Shown: piece after piece, positions 42,901 through 47,496 of the stretch
Layout of the letters: each line of letters begins with the position of its first letter
How positions within the stretch are numbered: the stretch's first letter is position 1
From: Kitasatospora sp. NBC_00315
GTDB lineage: Bacteria > Actinomycetota > Actinomycetes > Streptomycetales > Streptomycetaceae
NCBI RefSeq assembly: GCF_041435095.1
Contig: NZ_CP108025.1
Span: forward strand, 7,564,001-7,628,000
DNA length: 64,000 nt
Reading direction: 5' to 3'
The notes under the pieces: generated by a model
Told to the model about the DNA's origin: nothing
Database searches by the model: none
Seen by the model: the letters and a program-made list of their open reading frames with translations, nothing else
Program-made: the position numbers and the translations under genes

Positions 42901-45900
42901 TGAACGAGACCAGCTCGTTCAGCCTGGACCGTCGGCTGGGGGCGCGCACGACCATCGAGCAGGGCTACGTCGGCGGCACACCGGTCAAGGGCGCGCCGGG
43001 CCTGGACCTGACCGCCAACGCGTCCGCCGAGCAGCGCCGGCGCTCCGGTGGGCAGGGCCGGCAGGCCGACCGGGTGTACGCCAGCGGCAAGTACAGCGCG
43101 CCGCAGGTCATTTACGGCACCGAACTGGTCATGGACATCCACATCGGCCGGCCCGGTGAGGCGATCGGCGGTCGGCCCGCCGCGTCGGTGCCGGTCCGCG
43201 CCGAGGTGGGCATGGACGCGCGGGACACCGTCAAGGTCCAGGCGCCCCGCACCGAGGACGGCGTGATCGACTTCAAGCGGCCCGCGGCGGACACGGCGGA
43301 CGGCGCCGTGCCGAAGCCGGACGCGACCACCAGCGCCGTGCCGAAGCCGAATACGGCGGACGGCACCGTGCCGAAGCCGGACGCCACCACCAGCACCGCG
43401 CCGAAGCCGGACGCCACCACCAGCACCGCGCCGAAGCCGGACGCGACCACCAGCGCCGCGCCGAAGCCGGCCGCGACTCACAACGCGCCGAGCCGGATGC
43501 GCGAGCAGCAGGAGCTGAACGCGTCCTACGTGGTGCACAGCCTGAGCGGTGCCGACAAGGTGCGTTCGGCGGTGGAGGAGGCGGTGCGCTCGAAGCACGA
43601 CGGGCCGTCGGACGAGGTGCAGCAGCGGATCAACGCGAGCTTCGACCGGGTCGCGCTCAAGACCCAGCTCTCCCAGCTCACCCGCGGCGGGAAGATCACC
43701 CAGACCGTCTCCGGCAAGACCTGGTCGGCCGAGATCACCGTCCGGGCCCGGCTGGGGGACGCCACCTACCACTCCCAGGCGGACAAGTACGAGTTCGAGT
43801 CCGGTACCCGGGTGTCGAGTGGCCAGGGCAACCTGCACGACGGCCGCGACCGGATGGCCGGCGGCGGCCGGGCCAACATCAAGGCGCCGTTCGTCAGCAT
43901 CCCGACCGGCTACGGGTACCGGGTGGAGCGCACCTACGGCCAGACGACGGAGACGATCGGTTCGGTCTCGAACCGTGGCAAGCACGTCGAGAAGGCCGTG
44001 TTCTTCGACGTCAACGCGTCCTACGACGTCGAGGTCAAGTTCACGCAGCTGGGCCTGCCCCACGGGACCGTCACCCGGCAGGTGGACACGGTGGCGCGGG
44101 TGGCCGTTCCGGAGCGCGACGCCGAGCCGGTGGGGGGTCGGGCCCCGCGGGTCACGACGAAGCAGCCGAAGAGCTTCGTGGACCACAAACGCCTGGACTC
44201 GTCGGCGGTCGTCACCGACGTCCACATCTTGCCCGACCCGGCGCCGACCGTGTCACCGACCCCGGCGAACGGTGCGGTGGACGGCGCGGCGAACGGATCC
44301 GCCCGGACGAAGCCGAGCCCCAGTCGGCCCCTCGGCGAGTCGATCCTGTCCCAGGTGGAGTCGGGCTGGAAGCCCGGCGGCCTGCGTCTGCCGAGCTTCG
44401 GGCGGAAGGGGAAGTCCGGGCTGGAGAGCAACCCGTTCGGCAGCGACTGGGCGGACATCCGCCGCGAGCTGGAAGCGGAACTCACCCCTGACAAACTCCA
44501 GTCCAGGCTCAAGGCCATGACGGCCGGCGACGAGATCGTGGTGCGGCACGGGCGGACCACCGTCCGGGTCCGTGCCGTCCTCCGCGACAAGCTGGAGCAC
44601 CTGGGCGACTCGGGCACCACCGAGTTCAACGCCGGCACCGACGTGCAGCGGAACTTCGCCACCACCAAGGGCACCGGCACCACCCACCAGGGCGTGCTCG
44701 GGGCGGTCGCCTCCGTCCCGCTGCCGCACGCGCCGGCCGTCTCGGTGACGGGCGGCGTGATCGGCACCGGAGGACACGGCCACAACCAGGTGGACACCCA
44801 GACCCGGAGCACCTCGGCCGGTGCCGCCACCAAGACCAAGACGGACGGCAGCGCCTACAGGGGCGAGGCGGAGCTCCAGTTCACGATCACCCGGAAGCCG
44901 TGGGGCGGCACCCAGGTCTACCAGCGGCGCACCGCGGTGATCGGCTACGAGACCATCGTCGAGGCCGGCGAGACCGTGCCGGCCACGCCGAAGCCCGCCG
45001 CCGACGCCACCACCAGTGGGCGGCCCGAAACGGACGCGACCGACGCGCCGGCCGTCGACCAGCAGCGGCCCGCGACGGACTCGACCACTGTCGATCAGCA
45101 GCGGCCCGCGACGGACTCGACCACCGGCGATCAGCAGCGGCCCGCGACGGACGCGACGGACGCGACCACCGTCGACAAGCAGCCGCAGACCGTCTCGCTC
45201 CAGCCGTCCGCGCCGGAGACCGTCCGGGTCCCGCCGGAGCGGGTCTGGGAGACCGGCCTGCGCGACACCGACATCCTGCGCTGGCTCGGCGACGTCGGCG
45301 GCGTCCGGGACCTGGTGCGGCTGCGCGGACCGCAGTACTTCGGCGCGTCGACCTGGCAGAAGATGGAACCCCAGGTCGGGAAGATCACCACGCACAGCCA
45401 CCTCTCGGCGCTGTTCGGCAGTGCGAGTCAGGGTGCGGAGGTGGCGGCGACGGTCCCGTCCGAGAAGGTGCTGTTCGGTGGCGGGAAGGGGGTGGAGATC
45501 GGCGTGAAGGTCGTCTCCCTCGAGAGCCGGTCGAGCGACACGGCCGATGTGGCGCCGGCCAACACGCTCTCCTCCGGCGGCGTTCGGTACGACCTCGCGG
45601 CGAACAACGCGGGCGCCCAGGGCCAGGTCGGCGCCAAGATCACCGGTGACCCGACCTCCAACAGCCCATCGCTCATCGGCGGGGCGGCCCGGTTCTGGCG
45701 CGAAGGCGGCGGCCACGGCGACTCGGGCCAGGTGATCTCCAACGCCAAGTACTCCGACGACATGGCGCGTTACACCGGTTACGCCGAGGTCGACGTGACG
45801 TTCTTCAACGGGAACAAGGAACGGGTCACGGAGAAGGGCATCGTTCCCTTCACCGTGGACATCCCCGCCTCGGAGACCACGGCGAAGGACGTGCCGGGCG

Positions 45901-46853
45901 ACCACTACCTGGCCTTCACCCCGAAGCAGAAGGGCGGTGAGGCGCGCCTCACCGAAGGCTCGTGGCGGCTCGCCGAGGTCGAGCGGGTACTGACACCGGA
46001 CGACGGCAAGCCGCCGACCGGTCCCGTCCCGTCCGCCCCCGCACCCGCCCGTACTCCCGCCCAGTACGAGCAGCTGATGGGCACCGCGCGACTCGGGCAG
46101 GCGTTCGCCAACGGGGAGTTCACCTCCGGCACCGACGCCGGCGCCGCCCGCATCAAGGCGACCCATCGGCTGGTCGAGCTGGCCGGCGGCACCACGGCCG
46201 GCACCTCCACCCTGCTCGGGGACCTGCTCCACGCACCCGACGGGACCCAGCTGAAGGCGGAGGAGGTGCGCCAGGTGATCGACTACGTGGCGCGGAAGAG
46301 CGCCGCGGGGCCGATCACGCTGGACGACCTGGTGGCCGGAGCGCAGGACGGCTGGCCCGCCCACGAGCCGTACGAGATCCACCGCGGCACGTGGACCGAC
46401 AACGGTCCCGCCAGCGAGCTGGTCACCGCCGCCATGGCGACGGTCGCGGACGCCACCCGCCCGCTGCTCCAGGGCGGGGCTCCCACACCTGGGCAGCTGC
46501 ACCTCACCGTGGTCGGCGAAGGCCCCGAACTGCCGCTGCGCCGGGTGTTCGACCTGGACGGCAGCCCGGCGGTGGAGCAGATCCAGAAGATCGAGCAGGC
46601 CACCTACCTCAAGCCGGGCACCCGCCCGAGCGAGGTCACCGTCCGGCTGGCCGGCACGCCCGGCACGGGCCAGGACTGGGACTACCGGGTCACCGCCCGG
46701 TCCGACCGCAGCCGTGAACTGATGATCCGTCAGCTCGGTCCGGAGGAGGGGAAGCAGCGCGACCCGCAGGCCCGGGCCGAGGCCGACGCCCGCTCTGCCG
46801 GGCTCACCAGGTTCGTCGCGGACCGCACCGGAGCACCGGAGAAGAACGCCTGA
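30042..46853 (+). CDS. Giant multidomain type VII secretion-type effector (5603 aa)
   Basis: One uninterrupted frame of 5604 codons, starting ATG 30042 with CAGAGCGGAAGG upstream. Order: CpnT-like WXG100 N-terminus with hydrophobic helices (1-300); Ser/Gly/Pro-rich region with 49-54-residue repeats (475-690); Tiki/ChaN-like domain (1195-1395); lethal-factor-like zinc protease with HEFTH 1740-1744; coiled coil (1935-2165); helical region to about 2680; NLS-like basic/acidic segment (2785-2955); papain-fold Tox-PL domain (Cys3027, His3106/3108, Asp3124); OTU-like protease (Cys3484, His3646); about six degenerate modules (3703-5280); unassigned C-terminus. Poly-Pro blocks separate domains. No signal peptide is seen, so export by an ESX-type system is inferred from the WXG100 neighbours. 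No immunity gene follows. The enzyme types suggest eukaryotic targets. Frame and length are certain; the individual domain calls are motif-based. Confidence 0.85.
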   Translation: MAVELPEPLQWVLLMLAGCRWPEADEDQLRDMADHCRKAAEGLKDATQSSDAAIKRALEGQQGLAAESLNTYWAKFATGKGTQDDPGYLPGAINALNGMGDMLEQTANSAETAKIQIIAQLGILAFELATAEAEAPFTAGASLLEVPVMIAGSRAVISALLKTLLKEMITMAAKQAAQMAAINFLAQGIELAEGHRKSIDMKELGQNALGGAIGGASGHLIGKGIGGAGAKLGAEKALNSTVGKMATGAAVGVGADVSTQLITTGKVDGESLLGSGLSGGAGAGLHAGASAVKGHANAPKPAEAPHLDIPSPAAHGGGEGSPTFTKPSTSSGEGGYHGPTGDSGGGGTTTRSGDAGGGSGIGAASGSDGGAGVGSSLNSNGGSNGGTETVGGSGSGAGAGSGSGSGESRVNGLTPFGSARASEAPQSVGSTGGGSHPDPATHEAGSAGSGGSARSFDAPAPRSGGDEPTAVHESSARPESSVSGHEQSGHEQSVRTDAASAPAAHETVARQEQAVHEPSAQQRGPEPTSARPESSVSGHEQSVRSDAASAPAAHETVARQEQAVHEPSAQQRGPEPTSARPESSVSGHDQSVRTDAASVPAAHETVARQEQAVHEPSAQQRGPEPTSARPESSVSGHEQSGHEQSVRSDAAPAPAAHETVARQEQAVHEPSAQQRGPEPTSARPDSVPALHETVPRQEQPQHEPVAQRGDHEVVEQPGPRHDQPAHESVPRQEPGSHEPVAQRGQESTPRQEQPAHDPPAQRRGPEPTASHETAPRQEQPAETGGSRTGAPVHEEPVATHSAGGHGGSPARGNASESSDGAPQRSGTGAVPNLSGAFGGAAHLAGAEGNTHLDGGTRIAGGQAPSRPAPETVPNQVGPDAATSTVQQPAGAPPMAGGFVPGPVAGGGGASHASGGGTRTPSTSGEPRPTSQRPAEPTPQLGGGTLRPGAGRSSDSHLPPPPPPSAGTSQHGTADPVSTRTVGDPHAAPPSTSRSGRTGDEHLPPPPPPQNTRVRPLEERPTEDELAQLHQHPDGPALIHPPATDPAALQRYKNTNKFNFRLTDELGTAANALPHSSWGRHDSGSLLPDGRPDVKVSPYSQSFKSHLDPLTLKALHPIPANAVTPHLRNELGPDAMAFQGNHVLEAAGSLDFRTQEHFQQQEIRRNVLERLARQDSQQSWHPVGEQRVTEHLDGSTSAMDGVNRLLGGHDGRPGFGGIVLGEAHNQSPSWSFLNENMHDLKAAGVDKIFVESLRDDAFQQHLDAFQRPDGTMSPNLEKMLRAYDRSQNSPAGAGLYDTVVKAKAEGVTVHAVDGYPARRPTEGGRQALEERARLLNSYMNHAISESGGSGKYVLVTGKSHVHEHASSSEHRIPGVAEMLGAPAVRLTDVGRPNSSGAPHDASVNTDPGDVRLGYLAPESTGQDPANATQHQGGGIPPAPPAPPTQHVVGGSQGNGTRSLGDRTPPPPPPPPAPPAPPAPPTQHTPPSTQHTPPGTGQHTPPTQHTPSTQHTPPGTTQHTPSTGAHDQFLDRQKQERDAELQALSGKSPVRDAVDQLGREQRSVATPPVNSDRLRQDLPTMSPQARAQELANMTPENRRWLARDPQTVDALKNGLPPKEFAKTAADLLVHVDPRAERAATARQEAKQQIARMLQDPETAARLLKNGADVVVVPKDVRMPDVPELNNLRGVHNNSSAGAGRGYDDMRGSGGRHSAVTEENLLGEHTSIGQGGHYEDGYSTTTHEFTHTVHKYGLETNDQKLITDTFNQKLGDPKAAWPDGPRHDGSGKPVDNYSSRDEQEYFAQVTNAYLGTNHGTDPYTGQPRNNGADWVRQNEPAMLPLLEKLYGKDPSLVHEGPANPVHATTADTQMYDGFREFMDGVEGNGNHAPSHQPPSTPPPPTPQQPGRNHGQQGGSSHLPAPPPKPPAPKAAVDDGYSHKIDGAKTLDAIKDFLPDTREFDKVKDTLKKYERSPLVDGDTAAIMDSYRTQKQLHVDLLRRNVPESLDVVNHRLDEIARETPNRQAELAAEKHNLETAKAALDGQRDRMAVYDHELARLKGEPKPGTPQFKALEDARRQAEPSVTTDAIARIEEQRTATADLRQRADQRFDDAEVKYQDEKNKRIASGAPKESSAEAAAKTSRNVYESRVKDLERREQELMADLTARKDALAGTYAPTPPKPKKGSGHEATDGAYRAAFGYSDHGVMSTDPHAEKTVRRVDTNGKVSLSDAVVNRNHVVADYMVHKYVTAAVFKARSFGDEQHRAEASNTFADFADTLAPDQHRVFDTAGKGTARALGRNGLEHAALTVRDLGYTAADVDLGKAYGNEELAPAFSPAKTDDPASAGAAKQELQNQLGRSGLDGPAKAEFDRYADTVAKFSDDPSPQHLAEMKAALGDVHTKVREQAVEDLAVVHGVTGPRHLDDTVAAARQAAAEPPGGPGRSPAHERLADRLDDLAGAHDRLGSDRQDLKGLAHDLRNDPNSVQPEQLRALADTLPKEREQLRKDEVQRRLDEAGETLKPGGSAAAKANAAAKHLTGAEKHIGTVGRQYGGAYPRAGAGENHPAGLFDQALHAKVEDVPKLIEDITAGLSNSASNLRFGDELTNKWIQNFLDPHVIRDQDVLTAVAKGDLPPEALYSPHTLDLLRGLRTLEDTGLAPRELRDLMAPKTEADMVELHQPGKKPSPSAVNIADEHGMLTHAGGRTPVSSSGDLTHQPHQSANPAVGIEGMHHPVRDAQPGTEGHEIGTTPPPVTPRPQTPDTDVLMASPDHETPMATQNTDVPMASQQTVRPAKRPLDPDEDTLMTDAPPTKRRQADVVLPPPPPPVSHGAGTRGFGSLPSPPPPATAHGTGVPAHQQPGPTEAHGPAQAAEAVPQERDVDGDTVMADRSVETAEAVPQERDGDGDTVMADGSVETAEAVPQERDADGDTVMADAAHHGRKRGREEDEEPGEEPDAKRRRTPAYENSHAVMADRGYQQIDPQHPLTGELVDYLGGAPRMHPPMSNSLLQKVNPHQAPTKPAADFRPGNDLNACLENVEAYRDTHFGRPRVSGRTEHGTVEPIPGNTLWKRHDGPALFGQGTDAVQKLMERVRAGGPGAFATVLGIGASGSGHGHAVALVHDRDGTLRWADLTDRKVTTANGGAMPDNYRSDWTVWASVADPHENNISGPHDPQFMERFSTFGESDHPSDPMDIDTFGTSHRADPDSDTASVRSDDESSTEWHDAVERMSDRSDDESSTEWHDAVEQMSVSDHSESDSDPRGNPVPARHEPEITDTTATQARTQVLDGDQGGAPKGDSPQQNSPKPADQTSARDSRSEDAPDNGGTVPVTPRPADSSSTVVPPAGTHGGGGSVRPRSASDPSGLGTRTSAPRRSDGSINPSMRGNSSRAAESHTSTVTSESHTTTVAPESHTSTVTSESHTTTVAPESHTTTVTSESHTTTTITEPGAKTGQEGVKEEGLETPLTQHSEHAPVTEFPPVGARVPVKGDGLCLIHSLERSYPGLAERHPEGLQNAVGQHFGNLRPEDWPTEVLSNYRNYLLSRPNLGESKLLEFLPEENRPAFVGMPDDQLRGIISDHLAVNSPDPSPREQQDLRDTVGDWANRWGSDEGEMLPAAAAHALDLRLRVVDHDGITQAVFGPPGGTPVTVYHRGNHYDGSEPQPGTPETGHTPPAAEPEVKAPESEQPPLKTPESESKPLVRGTVVKPKPIAGTDLVVGLTGHETDVREKVIDMLARAVPGDRAAVRAFADANFGPATLRPMLSALSRGEAWTAPFEGNGWSGSVKLRGRVAESTYMGQKKIEFEDGADRTVAIGTNRDSAWQFNIGAQTRQARGIGEPQELVAYYHDRGQAEVNMDLGGTVARSKTNQEADLFRSTMRLELDFNDLSHHGTPVSNESAGRTETVDLGLAVAVPQRPEITTGGEQRVPPRRLQDGRVGGQEVVLDLSPRGASHDRPPVEALLEKAEAAAKEEFGNDWPAMRDKVLAEVDFARLQRDLKSMTAGEPVSVTLTDRRGNSLGTVEITARVGELKQVGTTKESEFNIGTSMQQVRSASSNSGHAGQLGFSSAVKPSAALVTPPGVAGRLGRDTVSIVGEARTSQLTSKSKVPGVVYDGAVHFDLSFNGRPVASDAGAADVRLLVDRADTAPEPAKVDPAGTEPKGGTAPELEGTAPKAEGSTEPQLREVVSPPASVWHSGDDTGGLGETVVVRDLESTKALRAAVDTAGRAKFGDDWDAVRDQVMRGFSQPNLSARLTGMTRGEPLEIKIPGKESLVVTAVARVETMTYRREDEKAELNTVNETSSFSLDRRLGARTTIEQGYVGGTPVKGAPGLDLTANASAEQRRRSGGQGRQADRVYASGKYSAPQVIYGTELVMDIHIGRPGEAIGGRPAASVPVRAEVGMDARDTVKVQAPRTEDGVIDFKRPAADTADGAVPKPDATTSAVPKPNTADGTVPKPDATTSTAPKPDATTSTAPKPDATTSAAPKPAATHNAPSRMREQQELNASYVVHSLSGADKVRSAVEEAVRSKHDGPSDEVQQRINASFDRVALKTQLSQLTRGGKITQTVSGKTWSAEITVRARLGDATYHSQADKYEFESGTRVSSGQGNLHDGRDRMAGGGRANIKAPFVSIPTGYGYRVERTYGQTTETIGSVSNRGKHVEKAVFFDVNASYDVEVKFTQLGLPHGTVTRQVDTVARVAVPERDAEPVGGRAPRVTTKQPKSFVDHKRLDSSAVVTDVHILPDPAPTVSPTPANGAVDGAANGSARTKPSPSRPLGESILSQVESGWKPGGLRLPSFGRKGKSGLESNPFGSDWADIRRELEAELTPDKLQSRLKAMTAGDEIVVRHGRTTVRVRAVLRDKLEHLGDSGTTEFNAGTDVQRNFATTKGTGTTHQGVLGAVASVPLPHAPAVSVTGGVIGTGGHGHNQVDTQTRSTSAGAATKTKTDGSAYRGEAELQFTITRKPWGGTQVYQRRTAVIGYETIVEAGETVPATPKPAADATTSGRPETDATDAPAVDQQRPATDSTTVDQQRPATDSTTGDQQRPATDATDATTVDKQPQTVSLQPSAPETVRVPPERVWETGLRDTDILRWLGDVGGVRDLVRLRGPQYFGASTWQKMEPQVGKITTHSHLSALFGSASQGAEVAATVPSEKVLFGGGKGVEIGVKVVSLESRSSDTADVAPANTLSSGGVRYDLAANNAGAQGQVGAKITGDPTSNSPSLIGGAARFWREGGGHGDSGQVISNAKYSDDMARYTGYAEVDVTFFNGNKERVTEKGIVPFTVDIPASETTAKDVPGDHYLAFTPKQKGGEARLTEGSWRLAEVERVLTPDDGKPPTGPVPSAPAPARTPAQYEQLMGTARLGQAFANGEFTSGTDAGAARIKATHRLVELAGGTTAGTSTLLGDLLHAPDGTQLKAEEVRQVIDYVARKSAAGPITLDDLVAGAQDGWPAHEPYEIHRGTWTDNGPASELVTAAMATVADATRPLLQGGAPTPGQLHLTVVGEGPELPLRRVFDLDGSPAVEQIQKIEQATYLKPGTRPSEVTVRLAGTPGTGQDWDYRVTARSDRSRELMIRQLGPEEGKQRDPQARAEADARSAGLTRFVADRTGAPEKNA
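31464..32081 (+). repeat. 147/162-bp tandem repeat in the giant gene, four copies
   Basis: Units begin at 31464, 31626, 31773 and 31920 (lengths 162, 147, 147, 162). Each encodes ARPESSVSGHEQSVR(T/S)DAAS...ETVARQEQAVHEPSAQQRGPEPTS, and the 162-bp versions carry one extra GHEQS. Degenerate continuation reaches about 32385. Near identity at DNA level indicates recent amplification. Confidence 0.93.
33624..34226 (+). other. Giant protein: Tiki/ChaN/EreA-like domain
   Basis: Residues about 1195-1395. GIVLGEAHNQSPSW (Gly1220, Glu1221, His1223), then KIFVESLRDD, then VTVHAVDGYPAR and VLVTGKSHVHEHA (His1359, His1361) reproduce the scattered Glu/His pattern of the Tiki/ChaN/erythromycin-esterase superfamily, which includes toxin-associated domains. 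The assignment is by motif spacing only. Confidence 0.55.
34475..34605 (+). repeat. Short repeats encoding HTPP(G/S)TQ linker
   Basis: CAGCACACGCCG-type units repeated about seven times encode TQHTPPSTQHTPPGTGQHTP. This is a hydrophilic Pro/Thr/His linker between the Tiki-like and protease regions of the giant protein. Confidence 0.75.
35040..35600 (+). other. Giant protein: anthrax lethal-factor-like zinc metalloprotease domain
   Basis: Residues about 1667-1853. The zinc motif HEFTHTVH (HEFTH at 1740-1744) is followed about 50 residues later by SSRDEQEYFAQVTNAYLG, supplying the third ligand Glu of gluzincin/ATLF-type proteases. VVVVPKDVRMPDVPEL and the tail DWVRQNEPAMLPLLEKLYG match the layout of ATLF-domain toxins. 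Confidence 0.75.
35844..36536 (+). other. Giant protein: coiled-coil region
   Basis: Residues about 1935-2165 are highly charged and heptad-like (LDEIARETPNRQAELAAEKH, RQRADQRFDDAEVKYQDEKN, RVKDLERREQELMADLTARK). It is probably a long helical spacer or oligomerisation segment. Confidence 0.65.
38634..38825 (+). repeat. 69-bp repeat, three copies
   Basis: Units at 38634, 38703 and 38772 encode AEAVPQERD(V/G/A)DGDTVMAD with RSVET/GSVET linkers. They form an acidic stretch next to the basic clusters of the giant protein. The last unit is truncated. Confidence 0.9.
38994..39521 (+). other. Giant protein: papain-fold Tox-PL (deamidase/protease) domain
   Basis: Residues about 2985-3160. NACLENVEAYRDTHFG (Cys3027), GSGHGHAVALV (His3106/His3108) and LRWADLTDRK (Asp3124) form the Cys-His-Asp order of papain-fold toxin domains (Tox-PL/papain_fold_tox1), known as glutamine deamidases or proteases in bacterial effectors. 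Confidence 0.7.
39657..39770 (+). repeat. 57-bp tandem duplication
   Basis: Two copies encode RSDDESSTEWHDAVE(R/Q)MS, acidic and Ser-rich, directly after the papain-fold domain. Confidence 0.92.
40191..40352 (+). repeat. 27-bp tandem repeat, six copies
   Basis: Six 9-residue units ESHT(S/T)TV(T/A)(S/P) form a Ser/Thr-rich linker before the OTU-like domain. Units alternate between two variants, consistent with amplification of a 54-bp pair. Confidence 0.93.
40443..41006 (+). other. Giant protein: OTU-like cysteine protease domain
   Basis: Residues about 3468-3655. VPVKGDGLCLIHSLERSYPG has the OTU signature DGxCL (Asp3481, Cys3484), and the end reads VYHRGNHYDGSEP with His3646-Tyr as the catalytic His motif. 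Spacing of about 160 residues suits OTU deubiquitinases. Bacterial OTU domains usually act on host ubiquitin. Confidence 0.72.
43305..43484 (+). repeat. 30-bp tandem repeat, six copies
   Basis: Units encode (A/T)(V/A)PKPDATTS, a Pro/Lys/Asp/Thr linker between modules 3 and 4 of the giant protein. One variant unit reads PKPNTADG. Confidence 0.9.
45054..45170 (+). repeat. 36/45-bp tandem repeat, three copies
   Basis: Units VDQQRPATDSTT, VDQQRPATDSTT and GDQQRPATDATDATT link modules 5 and 6 of the giant protein. Confidence 0.9.
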
Positions 46854-46860
46854 GCCGCCT

Positions 46861-46897
46861 GGGGCCGCCGCACCGCGCCCTCGGGCGCGGCGGCCCC
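46861..46897 (+). terminator. Terminator of the giant gene
   Basis: GGGGCCGCCG...GCGCCC pairs with GGCGCGGCGGCCCC around a short loop, seven bases after the TGA. It ends the WXG/effector transcript. Confidence 0.75.
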
Positions 46898-47356
46898 CCG
46901 GTGGTCCGACCGTCCACCAAGTCGCGGGGCCGTCGGCGGGTGACGGGGAACGGTCATGAGGGGTCGGAGCCGTCTCCGGCACCGGCCGGTCGGATCCGGG
47001 CGGCTGCTGTACGTCGGGTGCACGTGGTCGACCTGTGCCGATGTCAGCGGGCAGGGCGATGCTCCGGGTGGTGCCGAGTGATTTCGGGGTGCCGGGGTCG
47101 CTGGTGTTTTACAACGTTATACACATCGCCCACGAGTACGCCAAGGGGTCGCTCCGGGTTTCCGGGAGATTTCCCGGCCGTGACCTGAGCGGCCTTGCGG
47201 AGGTGCCACCGCAGCGGGTGCTCCGGGCGCCGCAGGAGGACCTGCCTGGCCCGGTGGCCTGATGGGGAGCCTCGGTGGCGGGGCGACGCCGGTTTCGGGC
47301 GAACTGTGTCAGACCTCTGGACACGACTCCCGGCGCGTGCTCTTATGCCGTTGGCA

Positions 47357-47375
47357 ACAACGTTTCCAACGTTGT
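47357..47375. promoter_or_regulatory. LacI-type operator upstream of the GH2 gene
   Basis: ACAACGTT-TCC-AACGTTGT is a perfect 8-bp inverted repeat with AACGTT cores, as in LacI-family operators. A second ACAACGTT half lies at 47111-47118. It is 122 bases before the GH2 start, so the GH2 gene is probably controlled by a LacI-type sugar repressor encoded elsewhere. Confidence 0.65.
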
Positions 47376-47496
47376 AAGTCCGCCCCCACCCCTCCACCCC
47401 GGCCGAGCCGCCCCGCGCCTCGGCCGCCCCGTTCCTGCCCCGCCCCGGCCGCAGGGTCCCCCCACTCTCTACGCCCCCCGCACGAGGAGCCACCGC

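Larger units (their letters stand above)
41148..45881 (+). other. Giant protein: array of about six degenerate modules
   Basis: Repeating blocks of about 170-240 residues begin near 3703, 3927, 4192, 4492, 4763 and 5069. The core is FxxxxLxxxLxxMTxGE followed by a V-x-ARV strand: compare FARLQRDLKSMTAGEPVSVT, QPNLSARLTGMTRGEPLEIK, DRVALKTQLSQLTRGGKITQ and PDKLQSRLKAMTAGDEIVVR. The rest is beta-rich. I do not recognise this module. The sixth copy is the most diverged. Confidence 0.6.
46854..47496. other. Gap after the giant gene: terminator, no immunity gene, operator sites
   Basis: This 643-base stretch holds a strong hairpin at 46861-46897 and then ACAACGTT-type operator sites at 47111 and 47357. 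Short open frames here (for example 47035-47262) lack ribosome sites and sensible composition. I see no candidate immunity gene. Confidence 0.6.

Noticed and set aside
44253..46982. A 909-codon antisense frame at the end of the giant gene
   Set aside because: Same GC-frame shadow effect. It has no ribosome site or motif, and it overlaps clearly coding sense modules and the terminator.
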